From Mycolicibacterium septicum DSM 44393 (GTDB taxonomy: Bacteria > Actinomycetota > Actinomycetes > Mycobacteriales > Mycobacteriaceae): DNA of 38,305 nt. The stretch lies in the NCBI RefSeq assembly GCF_000455325.1, contig NZ_HG322951.1, positions 2,428,869-2,467,173 on the forward strand, written 5' to 3'. The notes below the pieces were generated by a model. It made no database searches, was not told the DNA's origin, and saw nothing but the letters and a program-made list of their open reading frames with translations. Positions 8,473 through 20,014 of the stretch are shown here, piece by piece. The position numbers were made by a program, and so were the translations under genes. The stretch's first letter is position 1. Each line of letters starts with the position of its first letter.

Positions 8473-11400
8473 ATGAAGCATGACTCTCCATTGTGGAAGG
8501 TCATGGGCGAGCCGGCGAGCCCTGCTGAGGCGGCCGCGCTCGATGCCTTCCGTGAGGTTCTGCCGGAAGATGGCATCACCACAGCCTGGGCGAACCTGAC
8601 CTTCATCAACGACCAAGGACGCACCGCCGAGGTCGATGTACTCCTGCTGACGGCTCAGGGGATGTACCTCGTCGAACTCAAGGGTTGGCACGGCACGATC
8701 CGCGGAAACTCGCAGCGCTGGAACCAAGGCCAACGCAACGTCGAGAACCCACGATTGGCTGCTGACCGCAAGGCGAAGTGGTTGAAGGGTCTCCTTCAAG
8801 ATCGAGCGCCGAACCAATCTGCCAGGGCCATGTTGCCGCGCATCCAAGCCGTCGTGGTCATGCACGGGGAGGGCAGCACCGTCGAGATCGCGGCTCCGGG
8901 CGACATCGGGGTGCTGACTCTCGACGGATACCGCGTCAACTCCAAGCCCCGCCTCCTGAAATTCTCCGATTTCCTTGCCCAGCCGCCACACGACTTCCGC
9001 CAGCCGATCGACCTCCAGCGAGCAAGGCAAGTTCGCTCGCTCTGCGACGCAGTCGGATTCACTCCGACGCCCAAGGTCCGGATGGTCGGCGACTTTGTCG
9101 TTGCCGATGACGAGCCGATAGCGCAGGGACGAGATTGGCAGGACGTGCTCGTCAATCTCCCGGCGTTGCCCGACGTCAAGCGCCGACTGCGGCTGTACGA
9201 CGTGCCGGCGACGGCATCGCCTGCCGACCGCCAGCACATCGAGCAGCTTGCACAGCGCGAGTTCCAGCTCACCCAGGGACTGCGGCACGGCGGCATCGCG
9301 GTACCGATCGACTTCAAGCGAACCGATGACGGCCCGGCTTTGGTGTTCGAGCATGACGCTCAGGAACTCCCGCTCGACGCGTACATCGCGGGCGAGGGCG
9401 CCGAGCTGGATCTTGACCAGCGCATCGCGTTGGTGATCCGGTTGGGCGAGATTCTGCGGTTCGCCCACAACGTTCATCTACGGCACCGGGCGCTGTCGCC
9501 ACGCCGTGTGTGGGCAACCCCCGTCAAGGACGCCCTGCCGACCCTCACGATCCGTGATTGGTACTTCGCCCAGCGCGACAGCTCGACCCGCAACGTCTCC
9601 CGCCTGACCGCTATCAGTGCAGGGGTTGACGACCTCATGGGAGTGGCCGACCAGGACGACTGGATCTGGCTCGCACCGGAGGCCCGCCATTCCGTCGAAG
9701 GACTCCCGCCGATTCCGCTCGACGTCTACGGATTCGGAGTCCTTGCCTATCTCCTCCTGACGGGGAGGCCACCCGCCGAGACGATTGTCGAGCTGGAGCA
9801 GCGGCTGTCGGAGGCGGGCGCACATGACCCGCGCGCGGCGTCGCCGGGCATGCCCGACAGCGTGGCCGACGTCATTGCGATGGCGACCCGCTCTGTCGAA
9901 TCAGAACGATTGTCGACCATTGAGGAAGTGCTGGAACTCCTTCGGGTCGCGAGCGACGAGCTTCGTCGAGGGGACCAAGTCGACGACCCGACACCGGTGG
10001 ACGACCCCGTCGACGCGCAGAAGGACGACATCGTCGCCGACCGCTTCATCGTCACCAGCCGTCGTGGTGAAGGTTCCAGCGGAGTCGCACTCGCCGTCCA
10101 GGACATCGACTCCGAGGACCCCGGCCGCGAGCTCGTCCTCAAGGTCGCTCGCACTGAGTCAGCGGGGCGCAGGCTCTCGCTCGAAGCCGACGCGCTGAGA
10201 GCACTCGACCACCGCCGGGTGGTGCGACTCGTCGCAGGCCCGCTCGACGTCGGGGACAGACGCGCACTTCTGCTCACCGACGCCGGCAAGGAAACCCTGG
10301 CCACGCGGCTGTCCAAAGAGGGTCGGGCGACGGTGGGCCAACTTGAGCAGTACGGCAGCCAGTTGCTGGAAGCGATGATCTACCTGGAGTCCCAGGGTGT
10401 CTTCCACCGAGACATCAAGCCGGCCAACTTGGGCATCACCCCGGATCCCGGCACTAGAAGGCCGTCTCTGGTTCTGTTCGACTTCTCGCTAGCAAGCGAG
10501 AGCGTGGACAACACGGCATCTGGAACGCCGAGCTATCTCGACCCCTACCTCGGCCGTGGTCGGCGCCAGAAGTACGACCGCGCGGCCGAGCTGTGGGCTG
10601 TCTCGATCACCCTCTTCGAGATGGCGACCGGTCAGCTGCCGTGGTGGGGCGAGGGTGCGGGACGCCCCGCCGATCCCAGCGACCCGCCGATCATCGAGCC
10701 GACGAGCTTCGAGCCAGCCGTCGCGACTCAACTCACTGCTCTCTTCCAACGTGCTCTCAGCCCGGGCGCAGGAACTAGGTTCAGCAGTGCCGATGAGTTG
10801 GCAGTCGCTTGGCAGGGCGTATTCGCTGCCCTCGACACGGAGGAGGACGGCGCGGGTGGAAGCGACGACCTCGCCGACGCTGCCACGCTCGACACTCCGT
10901 TGGAGCGCGCGGGTCTGTCCGCTCGGGCGTTGTCCGCCGTCTCGCGGCTCGAGGTGGCGACTGTGGGGCAACTCCTGGGTGTTCACCCGACCCGGATCAA
11001 CTCGATTCGCGGTCTTGGGGAGACCTTCCGCAAGGAGATTCAGGCGAGGATTCGCGGCTGGCGTTCACGGCTCAGCGGTGCGGGAGAGGTCACCGCTGAT
11101 CAGCCGATGGGCACAGAGCGACTCGTCTCCTTGCTTCTGGGCCAGCTCAAGGGTGCAGAGCTGACTGTGATCGAGCGACTCCTCGGGCTGGCGGGCGGGG
11201 TGGCTCCAGGCGAATGGCCGTCCACGGGGGACACAGCCCAATCGCTTGGGATTACTCGCGACCGGGTCGCGCATGCCGTGGACCAAGCAGTCACGACGTG
11301 GGGCAAGAAGGTCGGCCCTGCCATCGACGGCGTGATCGCTGAAGCAGCCACCCTCCTCGCCCGCGGCGGTCGAGTGATGGCGGTGACGTCCCTTGCGAAC

Positions 11401-12651
11401 GCTTTGGTTGCCCAACGCGGTTCCCTGCTCGACGGGGAGGAGCGACTCCGGCAAGGAGCGGCCCTGCTGCGCTCGGCCTATGAGGTCGATGCGCGCATGC
11501 CCGAGCCAACGTTGGAACTTCGGCGAGGCATCGGCAAGCGCGCGGATGTCATTGCCCTACGCGAAACTGCGGACCCTGACGAGTCAGGGCAAGAGTTCCC
11601 GCCAGCCGACATCCTGACGGAGACGGCTATCGAGCTGGGACGCAGAGCCGATGAACTCGTCGTGAGCGGTGTCGTTCCCTGCGCAACTGCGAACGCAGCC
11701 CTGTGCGACATCGTGACCGAATCTGGTGCTTCGACGCTAACCGTCCTGACCGGCCGTCAACTGCTCACCCTGGCTGCCTCTATCTCGACGAAGGCTGCAG
11801 TCTCGGGATTCGATGAGCTGTACCCAGTCGATCTCGATCCACAGCAGGCGGCGGAGCGGGCACTACGCGGGAAACCTGGCCGGCGCATCAGCGAGTCCTC
11901 CGTCAGGCGCAGCGTGGCTGCTCGTTTCCCGCAAGTAGAGCTCCCGGCCGCGTCGCATCGACTCGACGCTCTCGTCTCTGCGGTGCTGCCCGGGGTGGTG
12001 AACCGCAACGGCGTCTACGAGTTGGCTTCCGAGGCGCGGTCTACCACCCGTACCGGCACGGGCCTCACAGTCTTTGCGCCGGTCGATGTCGCCGAGGCGG
12101 CGACGAAGCTGGAAGAGTCGCTCTCACGCAACGGCGCACTCACTCTGACCACGCCACCTAAGCGATATGTGAAGGCGGCACACGAACTCCCGAAGCGGTA
12201 CGGCGTCGAAGTGCTCGATGTCGCGTCACTTGTCGTGAATGCGGCGCGCGCACTCGCCGAACAGGGCGGAGCAAGCTGGGAGGTCGTTCTCGGCGCAGAT
12301 GCCAAGCAGAAGGGCAGCGAGGACTGGTCGATACTCGTCGGTCTTGTGCAGCAGGCAGTGATACCGAACTGGGAGGAAAGGCGCGCAAGCGCCAAGCCGT
12401 TACTCATCCTCAATGCTGGCCCCCTTGTCCGATACGGCATGGCTGGGCTGCTCTCAACTCTGCTCGATGTGGGCACGCCGCGCCCCGCGGCCCGTTGGCT
12501 GCTCGTCGCCAAGCAGGGCAACCAGGCTGTCCCGTTGCTGGAGGGCAAGCCCGTGCCGCTCGGTCCAAGTGGCTGGGTTGAGCTGCCCGCAGACCTCTCG
12601 CTGCTCACGGAGCCCGCACTCACTCGCAGTACCCCAGGAGCCCGAAAGTGA
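8473..12651 (+). CDS. pglW: PglW: BREX type 2 NERD / serine-threonine kinase
   Basis: 1,392 aa. The N-terminus is a NERD (nuclease-related) domain with an apparently intact PD-(D/E)xK-like set: D55 in AEVDVLLL, then E68 and K70 in YLVELKGW. A first kinase-like region (about 215-490) is degenerate, with HLRHRALSPRRVW near residue 335 in place of HRD. A second kinase domain (about 520-790) keeps the ATP lysine K557 (LVLKVAR) and the catalytic loop HRDIKPANLG (H645, D647). Its DFG is DFS (D670-S672). The C-terminal 550 residues include a helix-hairpin-like stretch (VATVGQLLGVHPTRINSI) resembling RNA polymerase alpha C-terminal domains. In type 2 BREX, PglW is needed for phage resistance and probably phosphorylates partner proteins. 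It heads the operon and overlaps pglX by 4 nt. The start has only a weak GGGGCGG ribosome site. Confidence 0.93.
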   Translation: MKHDSPLWKVMGEPASPAEAAALDAFREVLPEDGITTAWANLTFINDQGRTAEVDVLLLTAQGMYLVELKGWHGTIRGNSQRWNQGQRNVENPRLAADRKAKWLKGLLQDRAPNQSARAMLPRIQAVVVMHGEGSTVEIAAPGDIGVLTLDGYRVNSKPRLLKFSDFLAQPPHDFRQPIDLQRARQVRSLCDAVGFTPTPKVRMVGDFVVADDEPIAQGRDWQDVLVNLPALPDVKRRLRLYDVPATASPADRQHIEQLAQREFQLTQGLRHGGIAVPIDFKRTDDGPALVFEHDAQELPLDAYIAGEGAELDLDQRIALVIRLGEILRFAHNVHLRHRALSPRRVWATPVKDALPTLTIRDWYFAQRDSSTRNVSRLTAISAGVDDLMGVADQDDWIWLAPEARHSVEGLPPIPLDVYGFGVLAYLLLTGRPPAETIVELEQRLSEAGAHDPRAASPGMPDSVADVIAMATRSVESERLSTIEEVLELLRVASDELRRGDQVDDPTPVDDPVDAQKDDIVADRFIVTSRRGEGSSGVALAVQDIDSEDPGRELVLKVARTESAGRRLSLEADALRALDHRRVVRLVAGPLDVGDRRALLLTDAGKETLATRLSKEGRATVGQLEQYGSQLLEAMIYLESQGVFHRDIKPANLGITPDPGTRRPSLVLFDFSLASESVDNTASGTPSYLDPYLGRGRRQKYDRAAELWAVSITLFEMATGQLPWWGEGAGRPADPSDPPIIEPTSFEPAVATQLTALFQRALSPGAGTRFSSADELAVAWQGVFAALDTEEDGAGGSDDLADAATLDTPLERAGLSARALSAVSRLEVATVGQLLGVHPTRINSIRGLGETFRKEIQARIRGWRSRLSGAGEVTADQPMGTERLVSLLLGQLKGAELTVIERLLGLAGGVAPGEWPSTGDTAQSLGITRDRVAHAVDQAVTTWGKKVGPAIDGVIAEAATLLARGGRVMAVTSLANALVAQRGSLLDGEERLRQGAALLRSAYEVDARMPEPTLELRRGIGKRADVIALRETADPDESGQEFPPADILTETAIELGRRADELVVSGVVPCATANAALCDIVTESGASTLTVLTGRQLLTLAASISTKAAVSGFDELYPVDLDPQQAAERALRGKPGRRISESSVRRSVAARFPQVELPAASHRLDALVSAVLPGVVNRNGVYELASEARSTTRTGTGLTVFAPVDVAEAATKLEESLSRNGALTLTTPPKRYVKAAHELPKRYGVEVLDVASLVVNAARALAEQGGASWEVVLGADAKQKGSEDWSILVGLVQQAVIPNWEERRASAKPLLILNAGPLVRYGMAGLLSTLLDVGTPRPAARWLLVAKQGNQAVPLLEGKPVPLGPSGWVELPADLSLLTEPALTRSTPGARK

Positions 12652-15600
12652 TCAACTCGTCCACCCTCCTCGCCGACCTCAAGGGCCAGCTCAAGCTCCT
12701 TCAAGCTGACCTGAAGCAGCGCGCAGAGGACCCGTCGAACGCCTGGGGCGTGCGGTTAAAGGAGGAGTACGCCGAAGCCTTCCGCCGTGAGCGCACCGGC
12801 TGGTCCTGGGTGGACTGGCGCGACAACGAAGTCGACCAAGCCGCCGTCGCGTGGATCGTCTCGACGACCTTCCTGCGCTTCTGCGAGGACAACGACCTAG
12901 TCGTCGGCGCCAAGATCGACGGACTGCCGACAGCGGTCGGCTGGATCGCCGGCCCCGGTGATCGGGTGCAGCGCGCAGAGGAGAACCTCACCGCGTACTT
13001 CCGCGACAACCCCACTCACAATCGTCGTCACTGGCTCCAGCACGGCTTCGGCGTGCTCGCTGCGCAGCCTGCTGGCGCTGCCCTAGTCGACGTGAAGCAC
13101 AACCCCGTGTGGAAGGCCGAGATCAGCCCGGAGTCCGCGACGGCGCTAATCGCGTTCTGGCGTCGCACGAAAGACGAGGGCACCCTGGTTCACGACTTCA
13201 CCGACTCCAACCTGGAGACCCGATTCCTCGGCGACCTCTACCAAGACCTCTCCGAGCACGCCAAGAAGACCTACGCACTTTTGCAGACGCCGGTGTTCGT
13301 GGAGGAATTCATCCTTGACCAGACGCTGACCCCAGCGGTCGCGGAGTTCGGACTCGACGGGCTCAAACTCATCGACCCGTCCTGCGGCTCCGGCCACTTC
13401 CTGCTCGGGGCGTTTGAGCGACTCAACCAAGCATGGCTTGAAGCTGCGCCCGGTCTCGACGCCAAGGAGCGGGTGCGTCGTGCGATGGCGTCGATTAACG
13501 GTGTCGACATCAACCCCTTCGCAGTAGCGATCGCACGGTTCCGCCTTACCGTCGCCGGCTTGAAGGCGACCGGAGAACGCTCCCTGGTAGGTGTGCCTCC
13601 GATGGGTTTCCGGCTTGCCATCGGTGACTCCCTTCTTGGTGTCCGAGGCAGCCTGGATCAGACCTTCGACTTCGATGACGACGAAGCTGGGCCTGCGTTC
13701 AGCTATGACACCGAGGACCTCAACGAGTACTTCGGCATCCTCCAGCCAGGTCAGTACCACGTCGTTGTCGGTAACCCGCCGTACATCACCCCCAAGGACA
13801 AAGCGCTCAACGCGCTGTACCGGATCGCCTATGAGACGGCCGTGCGGCAGTACGCTCTGTCCGTCCCATTTATGGAGTTACTGTTCCGGCTGGCGATTCG
13901 AGGCGAGCAGGGCCAGGGGGCTGGTTACGTAGGGCAGATCACCTCGAACTCATTCATGAAGCGCGAGTTCGGCAAGAAGCTCATCGAGTACCTGTTCGCC
14001 GGCCACGACATCGGCAATCCAGTCGACCTGACCGCGGTAATCGACAGTTCTGGTGCCTGGATGCCCGGACACAACTTTGACGGCACTCCGACGGTGATCC
14101 TGTTTGGCCGGCGTCGCAGGCCGGTTTCTCAGTCTGTGCGGGCAGTGCTTGGGAAACGGGACGACCCCGGGAAGCTCGATAATCCGGCGACGGGTCCGGT
14201 ATGGACTGAGCTCAGCGAGCACCTTGAGGGACCGGGATTCGACGGCGACTATGTCACCGTTCTAGACCTCGATCGCGCTCTCCTAACAACCCACCCTTGG
14301 TCTCTCAGTGGGGGCGGAGCGAGTGATGTGTTCTCTGCGATCGAAGTTGCCGCCGCGAAACGCTTGGAGAATATGCTCGACGTGGGAGTAGGCGGTGCAA
14401 TCCGGGCCGGTGCAGACGAAGTATTCATGCGCTCAAGGCTTCTCGCTAGAGAGCAACAGATTACTCCTTACATGCGCGCATTCGTCGTTGGCGAGAACCT
14501 GCGAGACTTCGCTATGAAGGGGACCGAGGCCATTGTTTTTCCTTACGAGAGCGATCTGAGTCCTAGCACCGCGTTGGATTGCCACCTCTGGCCGTGGCGA
14601 ACGCCTTTGGCCGACCGGCGAACTTTCCAAGGGAAGATGGCGGATGCTGGCCTCCGTTGGACCGAATACATGCAGTTCACGCGTTGGTCTGCGCGAGCAT
14701 CTGTAGCAATCACCTTCGCTGAAATTGCGACGCACAACCATTTTGTCCTAGACCGCGGAGGGAAGGTATTCAAGCAGACAGCGCCAGCGATCAAGCTCGC
14801 GGCCGGTGCGACCGAGGAGGAGCACTTAGAGCTGCTGGGGGTCCTGAACTCCTCGACGGTGTGTTTCTGGCTCAAGCAGGTTGCTCAGAAAAAGGGCGGT
14901 GACGCGGACACGCCTTGGCTGCGAACGTACGCCTTCAACAGTACAAACGTGGCGCGCGTTCCGCTCCCTTCAAAGTTGCTTCTAGACCGCCCGAGGACGC
15001 TCGACACTCTGGCGCGACAGCTATGCGTCACCACACCGGCGGCGTTGGTCGAGACCTGGTCCGCCGAGAAGACGGTTAGTCTTATCGATGCGCTGTTGAT
15101 GGCGGAAGCCGAGTGGCGTCGGCTTCGGGAGCGACTGTTTTTCGAGCAGGAGGAGTTGGATTGGGGGGTCTACCGGCTTTATGGCTTGATTGATGCCGAC
15201 CTCACGTACCCCGGCTCCGCGATCGACGGGATTTCGTTGGGCCAGCGGGCGTTTGAGATCGACCTTGCCCGTCGTGTCGACGATGGTATTGAGGAGGCGG
15301 CTTGGTTCGAGCGTCATGGTTCGACTCCGATCACTGAACTGCCCGACTCGTGGCCGGAGGACTACAAGGCCCTCGTACAGCGTCGGCTTGACTTGATAAA
15401 ATCCGACAAGTCCATTCGATTGTTGGAGAAGCCGGAGTTCAAGCGCCGCTGGGCCACCACCGCATGGGACACGCAGCGCACAGGGGCTCTGCAAGCTGCA
15501 ATCCTTGACCGGCTTGAGGATCCAGTGCTTTGGCAGGACCCGCAGGGGCCAATCGCTAGGTCGGTGGCCGACCTCGCTGACTTGCTCCGTGCAGACACGG

Positions 15601-16235
15601 TGCTCAAGGAACTCTCTCGTGCACTCACCGGCACTGCTGAGCCAGATCTTGCCGCCGTGATCGGAGGTTTGATTGCAGATGAGGCGGTGCCGTTCCTGGC
15701 TGCCTACCGGTACAAGCCCGCAGGTATTGAGAAATACCGGGTGTGGCAGGAGGTTTGGGGTTTGCAGCGGCGAGAGGACGCTGGCGAGAAGGTGACCATC
15801 CCGGTGCCCCCGAAGTACAGCCAAGGCGATTTCGCGAAGGCGACGTACTGGAAGGCCCGAGGCAAGCTCGATGTCCCGAAGGAACGCTTCATCGCCTACC
15901 CGGCCGTCGCGAGAGAAGGCGACCCGACGCCGGTGCTCGGCTGGGCCGGTTGGTCCCATCGCGACCAAGCGCTGGCGCTCGCCCGTGAGATTCCTGCACA
16001 GCAGGCGCTCGGCGCCGACGATGCCGCCCTGGTGCCGCTGGTGGCGGGGCTGGTGGAGTTGGAACCCTGGCTGGCGCAGTGGCACTCGGAGATCGAGCCG
16101 CAGTTCGGAGCCAGCCCGGCCGCGGTCATCGCGGGCGTCGTTGACCAGTACCTTGCCCGTATGGAGAAGACGCGCGATCAGGTGACGGCATCGACGCCGC
16201 CGGCCGCGACCCGTGGACGGAGGGCGTCCAGATGA
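12648..16235 (+). CDS. pglX: PglX: BREX adenine-specific DNA methyltransferase
   Basis: 1,195 aa, starting at a GTG that overlaps the pglW stop (GTGA). The SAM-binding motif DPSCGSGHF begins at D243, and the catalytic N6-adenine motif NPPY lies at 376-379. The length matches PglX/BrxX. Residues of about 540-810 show more mixed codons (cta, tta, gta, aga) than the flanks and probably form the target-recognition region. In BREX, PglX marks host DNA by methylating one strand of a non-palindromic site; phage DNA lacking the mark is blocked. A run of six G lies at 15163-15168 inside the gene; poly-G slippage switches pglX in Streptomyces coelicolor, although its tract is longer. The frame is open throughout, so this copy appears to be in the ON state. 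Confidence 0.95.
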   Translation: MINSSTLLADLKGQLKLLQADLKQRAEDPSNAWGVRLKEEYAEAFRRERTGWSWVDWRDNEVDQAAVAWIVSTTFLRFCEDNDLVVGAKIDGLPTAVGWIAGPGDRVQRAEENLTAYFRDNPTHNRRHWLQHGFGVLAAQPAGAALVDVKHNPVWKAEISPESATALIAFWRRTKDEGTLVHDFTDSNLETRFLGDLYQDLSEHAKKTYALLQTPVFVEEFILDQTLTPAVAEFGLDGLKLIDPSCGSGHFLLGAFERLNQAWLEAAPGLDAKERVRRAMASINGVDINPFAVAIARFRLTVAGLKATGERSLVGVPPMGFRLAIGDSLLGVRGSLDQTFDFDDDEAGPAFSYDTEDLNEYFGILQPGQYHVVVGNPPYITPKDKALNALYRIAYETAVRQYALSVPFMELLFRLAIRGEQGQGAGYVGQITSNSFMKREFGKKLIEYLFAGHDIGNPVDLTAVIDSSGAWMPGHNFDGTPTVILFGRRRRPVSQSVRAVLGKRDDPGKLDNPATGPVWTELSEHLEGPGFDGDYVTVLDLDRALLTTHPWSLSGGGASDVFSAIEVAAAKRLENMLDVGVGGAIRAGADEVFMRSRLLAREQQITPYMRAFVVGENLRDFAMKGTEAIVFPYESDLSPSTALDCHLWPWRTPLADRRTFQGKMADAGLRWTEYMQFTRWSARASVAITFAEIATHNHFVLDRGGKVFKQTAPAIKLAAGATEEEHLELLGVLNSSTVCFWLKQVAQKKGGDADTPWLRTYAFNSTNVARVPLPSKLLLDRPRTLDTLARQLCVTTPAALVETWSAEKTVSLIDALLMAEAEWRRLRERLFFEQEELDWGVYRLYGLIDADLTYPGSAIDGISLGQRAFEIDLARRVDDGIEEAAWFERHGSTPITELPDSWPEDYKALVQRRLDLIKSDKSIRLLEKPEFKRRWATTAWDTQRTGALQAAILDRLEDPVLWQDPQGPIARSVADLADLLRADTVLKELSRALTGTAEPDLAAVIGGLIADEAVPFLAAYRYKPAGIEKYRVWQEVWGLQRREDAGEKVTIPVPPKYSQGDFAKATYWKARGKLDVPKERFIAYPAVAREGDPTPVLGWAGWSHRDQALALAREIPAQQALGADDAALVPLVAGLVELEPWLAQWHSEIEPQFGASPAAVIAGVVDQYLARMEKTRDQVTASTPPAATRGRRASR

Positions 16236-19200
16236 CCGACTTGTCATTGCCGTTGCGGGACGCGATCGACATCCCGCTCGCCGTCCATGACGACGACTTC
16301 GTCCTCCAGATCCACCGCGCGCAAGAGGCCGCGTCTCAAACGCTCGCTGACTATGTGGTCACCGAGTCGATCGCGGAGTCGTTCGAGAAGGGGCTGACGC
16401 TGGTCGAGGCCACCCTGTCGAGCGGTTCGTCCAAGGGTGCTTTCATCCACGGCTCGTTCGGATCCGGTAAGTCGCACTACATGGCGGTCATGCATCTGCT
16501 GCTTTCTGGCAACGCGCAGGCTAAGGCACTTCCTGGACTCCAAGCCCAGGTCGCCAAGCACGAGGCACTGCTCAGCCGCAAACTGCTCGCGATCGACTAC
16601 CACCTCATCGGGGCGGAATCCTTCGAGTCGGCCCTTTTCGGTGGCTACCTCGCCACCATGAAGAAGCGGTATCCCGACGCGCCCGCTCCGGTGTTGCACC
16701 GTTCGGATTCGTTGTTCGAGAACGCCGATCAGTTGCGTTCGCAGCTCGGCGACGAGCAGTTCTTCGCTCGGTTTGAGGCGAGCGGCTCGGGTTCGTCTGG
16801 CTGGGGCACGTTCGCCGCCACCTTGACGCCTGACTTGTATGACGCCGCCCGGGTCAAACCAGCAGGAGACGCCGACCGTCAGCGTGTGGTCGCCTATCTT
16901 GTTCGTACGTATTTCCCAGCCTTTGAGAACACCGGGACCTGGCTGGAGATGACGGACGGTCTCCAAGCGATGACCGAGCACGCCAAGGGCCTCGGCTACG
17001 AGGGGGTTGTGCTCTTCCTCGACGAACTTGTGCTGTGGCTGGCAAACCACTTGCGAGACACCGCCTTCATTCAGACCGAGACCTCGAAGGTTGCCAAGCT
17101 CGTCGAGACGGGCATCGGTGCACTGCCGATTCCGTTGGCGTCTTTTGTTGCTCGTCAGCGCAATCTGAAGGACTTTCTGGGCGGTGGCGCGGTTGGCGCC
17201 GAGCAAGTCGCGCTGGATGACTCGTTTCAATGGTGGGAGGGCCGGTTCGAGAAGATCACCCTGGCTGCGGCCAACCTTCCTCAGATCGTGCACAAACGAC
17301 TGTTGGAGCCGACTGCCGAGACTGGGCGAGATGCCCTTGCCGCCGCCGTCGCTCGCGTGCGCGCGAACCCGGTGGCCTTCAAGCACTTGCTCACCGACGA
17401 AGCTGGTTCCGCCGCAGTCGATTTCGAGCAGGTCTACCCGTTCTCACCCGCTCTGGTGGATGCGATGGTCGCGCTCTCGTCGATCATGCAGCGAGAACGC
17501 ACCGCGCTGAAGATCATGAGCGAGTTGCTGTCGCGGGGTCGTGACGAGTTGACCGTCGGTGACGTCATCCCGGTCGGAGACCTCTTCGACGTGGTCGTGC
17601 TTGGCGATGCCGAGCCGCTGACCGACGACATGAAGAACCTGTTCCGTGTTGCGCGCACCTTCTACACCCGCAAGATGCGCCCGTATCTCCTGAACAGGCA
17701 CAGCCTCACTGAAGTGGAAGCGAAGCGGTTGGCCCGGGACCACGCCTTTCGTCGTGACGACCGGCTTGCCAAGACGCTTCTCGTTGCGGCCATCGCCCCT
17801 GGGTCAGCCTCGCTGAAGGATCTCACCGCCTCGAAGTTGGCGGCGCTCAACTTCGGCACCGTGGTCTCGATGATTCCTGGCCATGAAGCGGTCCAGGTCG
17901 TCGCGCTTGCACGCGACTGGCGGGCAGAGTTCGGTGAGATCACTGTCGGTTCGCAGACGAGTGACCCAGTCATCACCTTGCAACTGTCTGGTGTCGACTA
18001 TGACTCGGTTCTCGTCCACGTCCAGAACGAGGACACCCACGAGAACCGGCGCGGCCTGCTGCGGCGCCTGCTCGCCGAGCAGGTGGGTGCTTCTCTGACG
18101 GGCGTGTTGGGTAGCGAGTATTCGTTGACGCACGTATGGCGCGGTCAGAAGCGGGAGGTCGACGTCGTCTTCGGCAATGTCCGTGACGCACGCGCACTTC
18201 CGGATGCTGCGCTGCTAGCGACGGATGGACGCTGGAAGCTTGTCGTCGACTTTCCGTTTGATGATGCCGGCCACCCGCCATCTGACGACGTGCTTCGCCT
18301 CGTGCAACTCAAGCAGGATGGTCTGGAGAGCGACACGATCGCGTGGCTGCCTCACTTCCTGACCGCCACCCGCATGGATGACATCGGCAAGCTTGTCGTC
18401 CTCGACTACCTGTTGACCGGGGCACGGTTCGACCAGTATTCGACGTCTCTACCGGTAAACGACCGAGAACCCGCCCGGCGTCAGCTCGCCAACCAACGGG
18501 ACTCGCTGCGCGACCAGATCGTGCTCGCGTTGCGCCAGTCTTACGGCATTGACGCGGCGACTGACGACCATCTCGGGGAGCGGGTGCCGGAAGGGAACAC
18601 GTTCGTCACACTTGCGCCTGACTTCGACCCGCAGAAGCCGTCTTCACCTTCCTTCGCCGACGCTGTTGTCGCGGTCCTCGGCGGCGGCCTTGATGCGCGT
18701 TTTGCGAAGCATCCCAACGTCGATCGAGGTACTGACGAGGTCCGCAGGGCTGAGTTCACCGCCGTGCTCGACCTAGCTCGTGAGGCGATGGTCAAAGGCG
18801 GCCGCATCGACACCGTTGAGAGGAACACTGCGGGCAAGGTGCGGAGGGTGGTCGATGCGTACGGGGTCGGCACCCTGAGTGAAGTCACCTACGTTCTGGA
18901 TACGGTGCGCTTCGCGTGGCATGACGCCTTCACCAAGGCCCTCGCCAGCGGTGACCCGACCGTCGGCACATTGCGAGCCGCGCTTGCGCCCACCGGCATG
19001 ACTGCCGATGCCCAGGATCTGTTGATTCTCGCGTGGGTGGCGCTCACCGACAGGCAACTCCTCCGCCACGGGTCGCCGGCAGGGTCGCCCGGAATCGGCG
19101 GATTGGCCAACGACATCACCCTCCGGGAGCCAGTCCTCCCGAGCCAAGAGGATTGGACCAACGCGCTTAGGCGGGTCAAGGCGATCTTTGGCATGGGCGC

Positions 19201-20014
19201 CAATGAGCACCATCTCTCTAGCAGTGCAGTGCAGCGACTCGGGGACGAATTGGCGACAAAGGTGCGCCAACTCGATCGGGGCGCGACTGACCTTGTCGGC
19301 GCGCTGGAAGCCCACAGTGATGTGCTCGGCCTAGGAGATGTGAGTCCGCGCCTGGGTACCGCCCGTCGCGCTCGGGACGTTGTCGAGGCATTGCGCGATG
19401 TCGACCACGTCGACCGGATACGGGTGATCGCCGAGTTCGACCTTCCCGATGAACTTCAACCCCTCGCCCGGTCACTGGCCTCCGCAGCGGACGTTGCGGC
19501 GGCTCTTCAAGGTGCCAATTGGCAGCTCCTCAACCAACTTCCCAGCTTGACGGGCGAGCGGGTCGTCACCGCACTTGCCGGGTTGCGGAGCGCCGCCGAG
19601 GCCGACCAGATGCATGTCGACCTGGCCCCCGCGCTTGCCGCGGCAGCTCACGAGTTCACGCAAATTCTCGTCGACCAACGTGGCAAGGGAACCCCGCCCG
19701 ACGACGATCCCGCAGCCGAGCAGGAACGGGCGCGTCGTGCGCAAGAGGATCAACTTCGACGCGAGCAGGAAGAGGAACTCAGACGGCGCGAGCAGGAGGC
19801 CGCCGACCGCGAGCGTCGCTTGCGCGAACAGGAGGAGGAGTTCCGTCGTCAGCAAGAAGAGGCACAGCGGGAGACTGAAAGACGCGCGAGCCAGGAACAC
19901 ACGGTCGAGGTTGAGCGAGTGGCGCAGCTCGAGACTCTCCTTGCGGAGCTTGTAAAGGAACTCAGCCGTCCTGTTGAGGGCAAGAAGCTAAGGATCGACT
20001 GGCGATGGCTCTGA
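16232..20014 (+). CDS. pglY: PglY: BREX P-loop ATPase (BrxC family)
   Basis: 1,260 aa; the ATG overlaps the pglX stop (ATGA). Walker A is GSFGSGKS at residues 74-81 (K80), and Walker B is VVLFLDEL with D264-E265, placed as in the large BrxC/PglY ATPases. Around residues 1155-1245 there is a strongly charged Glu/Arg/Gln segment ([13 protein letters not shown] and similar) that should form a long coiled coil, followed by a short C-terminal tail. PglY is essential for BREX activity; it is probably a motor or DNA-binding platform that assembles with PglZ and PglX. Its last 10 nt overlap pglZ, consistent with stoichiometric synthesis. Confidence 0.93.
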   Translation: MTDLSLPLRDAIDIPLAVHDDDFVLQIHRAQEAASQTLADYVVTESIAESFEKGLTLVEATLSSGSSKGAFIHGSFGSGKSHYMAVMHLLLSGNAQAKALPGLQAQVAKHEALLSRKLLAIDYHLIGAESFESALFGGYLATMKKRYPDAPAPVLHRSDSLFENADQLRSQLGDEQFFARFEASGSGSSGWGTFAATLTPDLYDAARVKPAGDADRQRVVAYLVRTYFPAFENTGTWLEMTDGLQAMTEHAKGLGYEGVVLFLDELVLWLANHLRDTAFIQTETSKVAKLVETGIGALPIPLASFVARQRNLKDFLGGGAVGAEQVALDDSFQWWEGRFEKITLAAANLPQIVHKRLLEPTAETGRDALAAAVARVRANPVAFKHLLTDEAGSAAVDFEQVYPFSPALVDAMVALSSIMQRERTALKIMSELLSRGRDELTVGDVIPVGDLFDVVVLGDAEPLTDDMKNLFRVARTFYTRKMRPYLLNRHSLTEVEAKRLARDHAFRRDDRLAKTLLVAAIAPGSASLKDLTASKLAALNFGTVVSMIPGHEAVQVVALARDWRAEFGEITVGSQTSDPVITLQLSGVDYDSVLVHVQNEDTHENRRGLLRRLLAEQVGASLTGVLGSEYSLTHVWRGQKREVDVVFGNVRDARALPDAALLATDGRWKLVVDFPFDDAGHPPSDDVLRLVQLKQDGLESDTIAWLPHFLTATRMDDIGKLVVLDYLLTGARFDQYSTSLPVNDREPARRQLANQRDSLRDQIVLALRQSYGIDAATDDHLGERVPEGNTFVTLAPDFDPQKPSSPSFADAVVAVLGGGLDARFAKHPNVDRGTDEVRRAEFTAVLDLAREAMVKGGRIDTVERNTAGKVRRVVDAYGVGTLSEVTYVLDTVRFAWHDAFTKALASGDPTVGTLRAALAPTGMTADAQDLLILAWVALTDRQLLRHGSPAGSPGIGGLANDITLREPVLPSQEDWTNALRRVKAIFGMGANEHHLSSSAVQRLGDELATKVRQLDRGATDLVGALEAHSDVLGLGDVSPRLGTARRARDVVEALRDVDHVDRIRVIAEFDLPDELQPLARSLASAADVAAALQGANWQLLNQLPSLTGERVVTALAGLRSAAEADQMHVDLAPALAAAAHEFTQILVDQRGKGTPPDDDPAAEQERARRAQEDQLRREQEEELRRREQEAADRERRLREQEEEFRRQQEEAQRETERRASQEHTVEVERVAQLETLLAELVKELSRPVEGKKLRIDWRWL

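Noticed and set aside
8374..9477. 367-aa minus-strand open frame
   Set aside because: Antisense shadow of pglW; Arg- and Val-rich with no domain.
15021..17386. Long minus-strand frames opposite pglX and pglY
   Set aside because: Both are antisense shadows of motif-bearing BREX genes.
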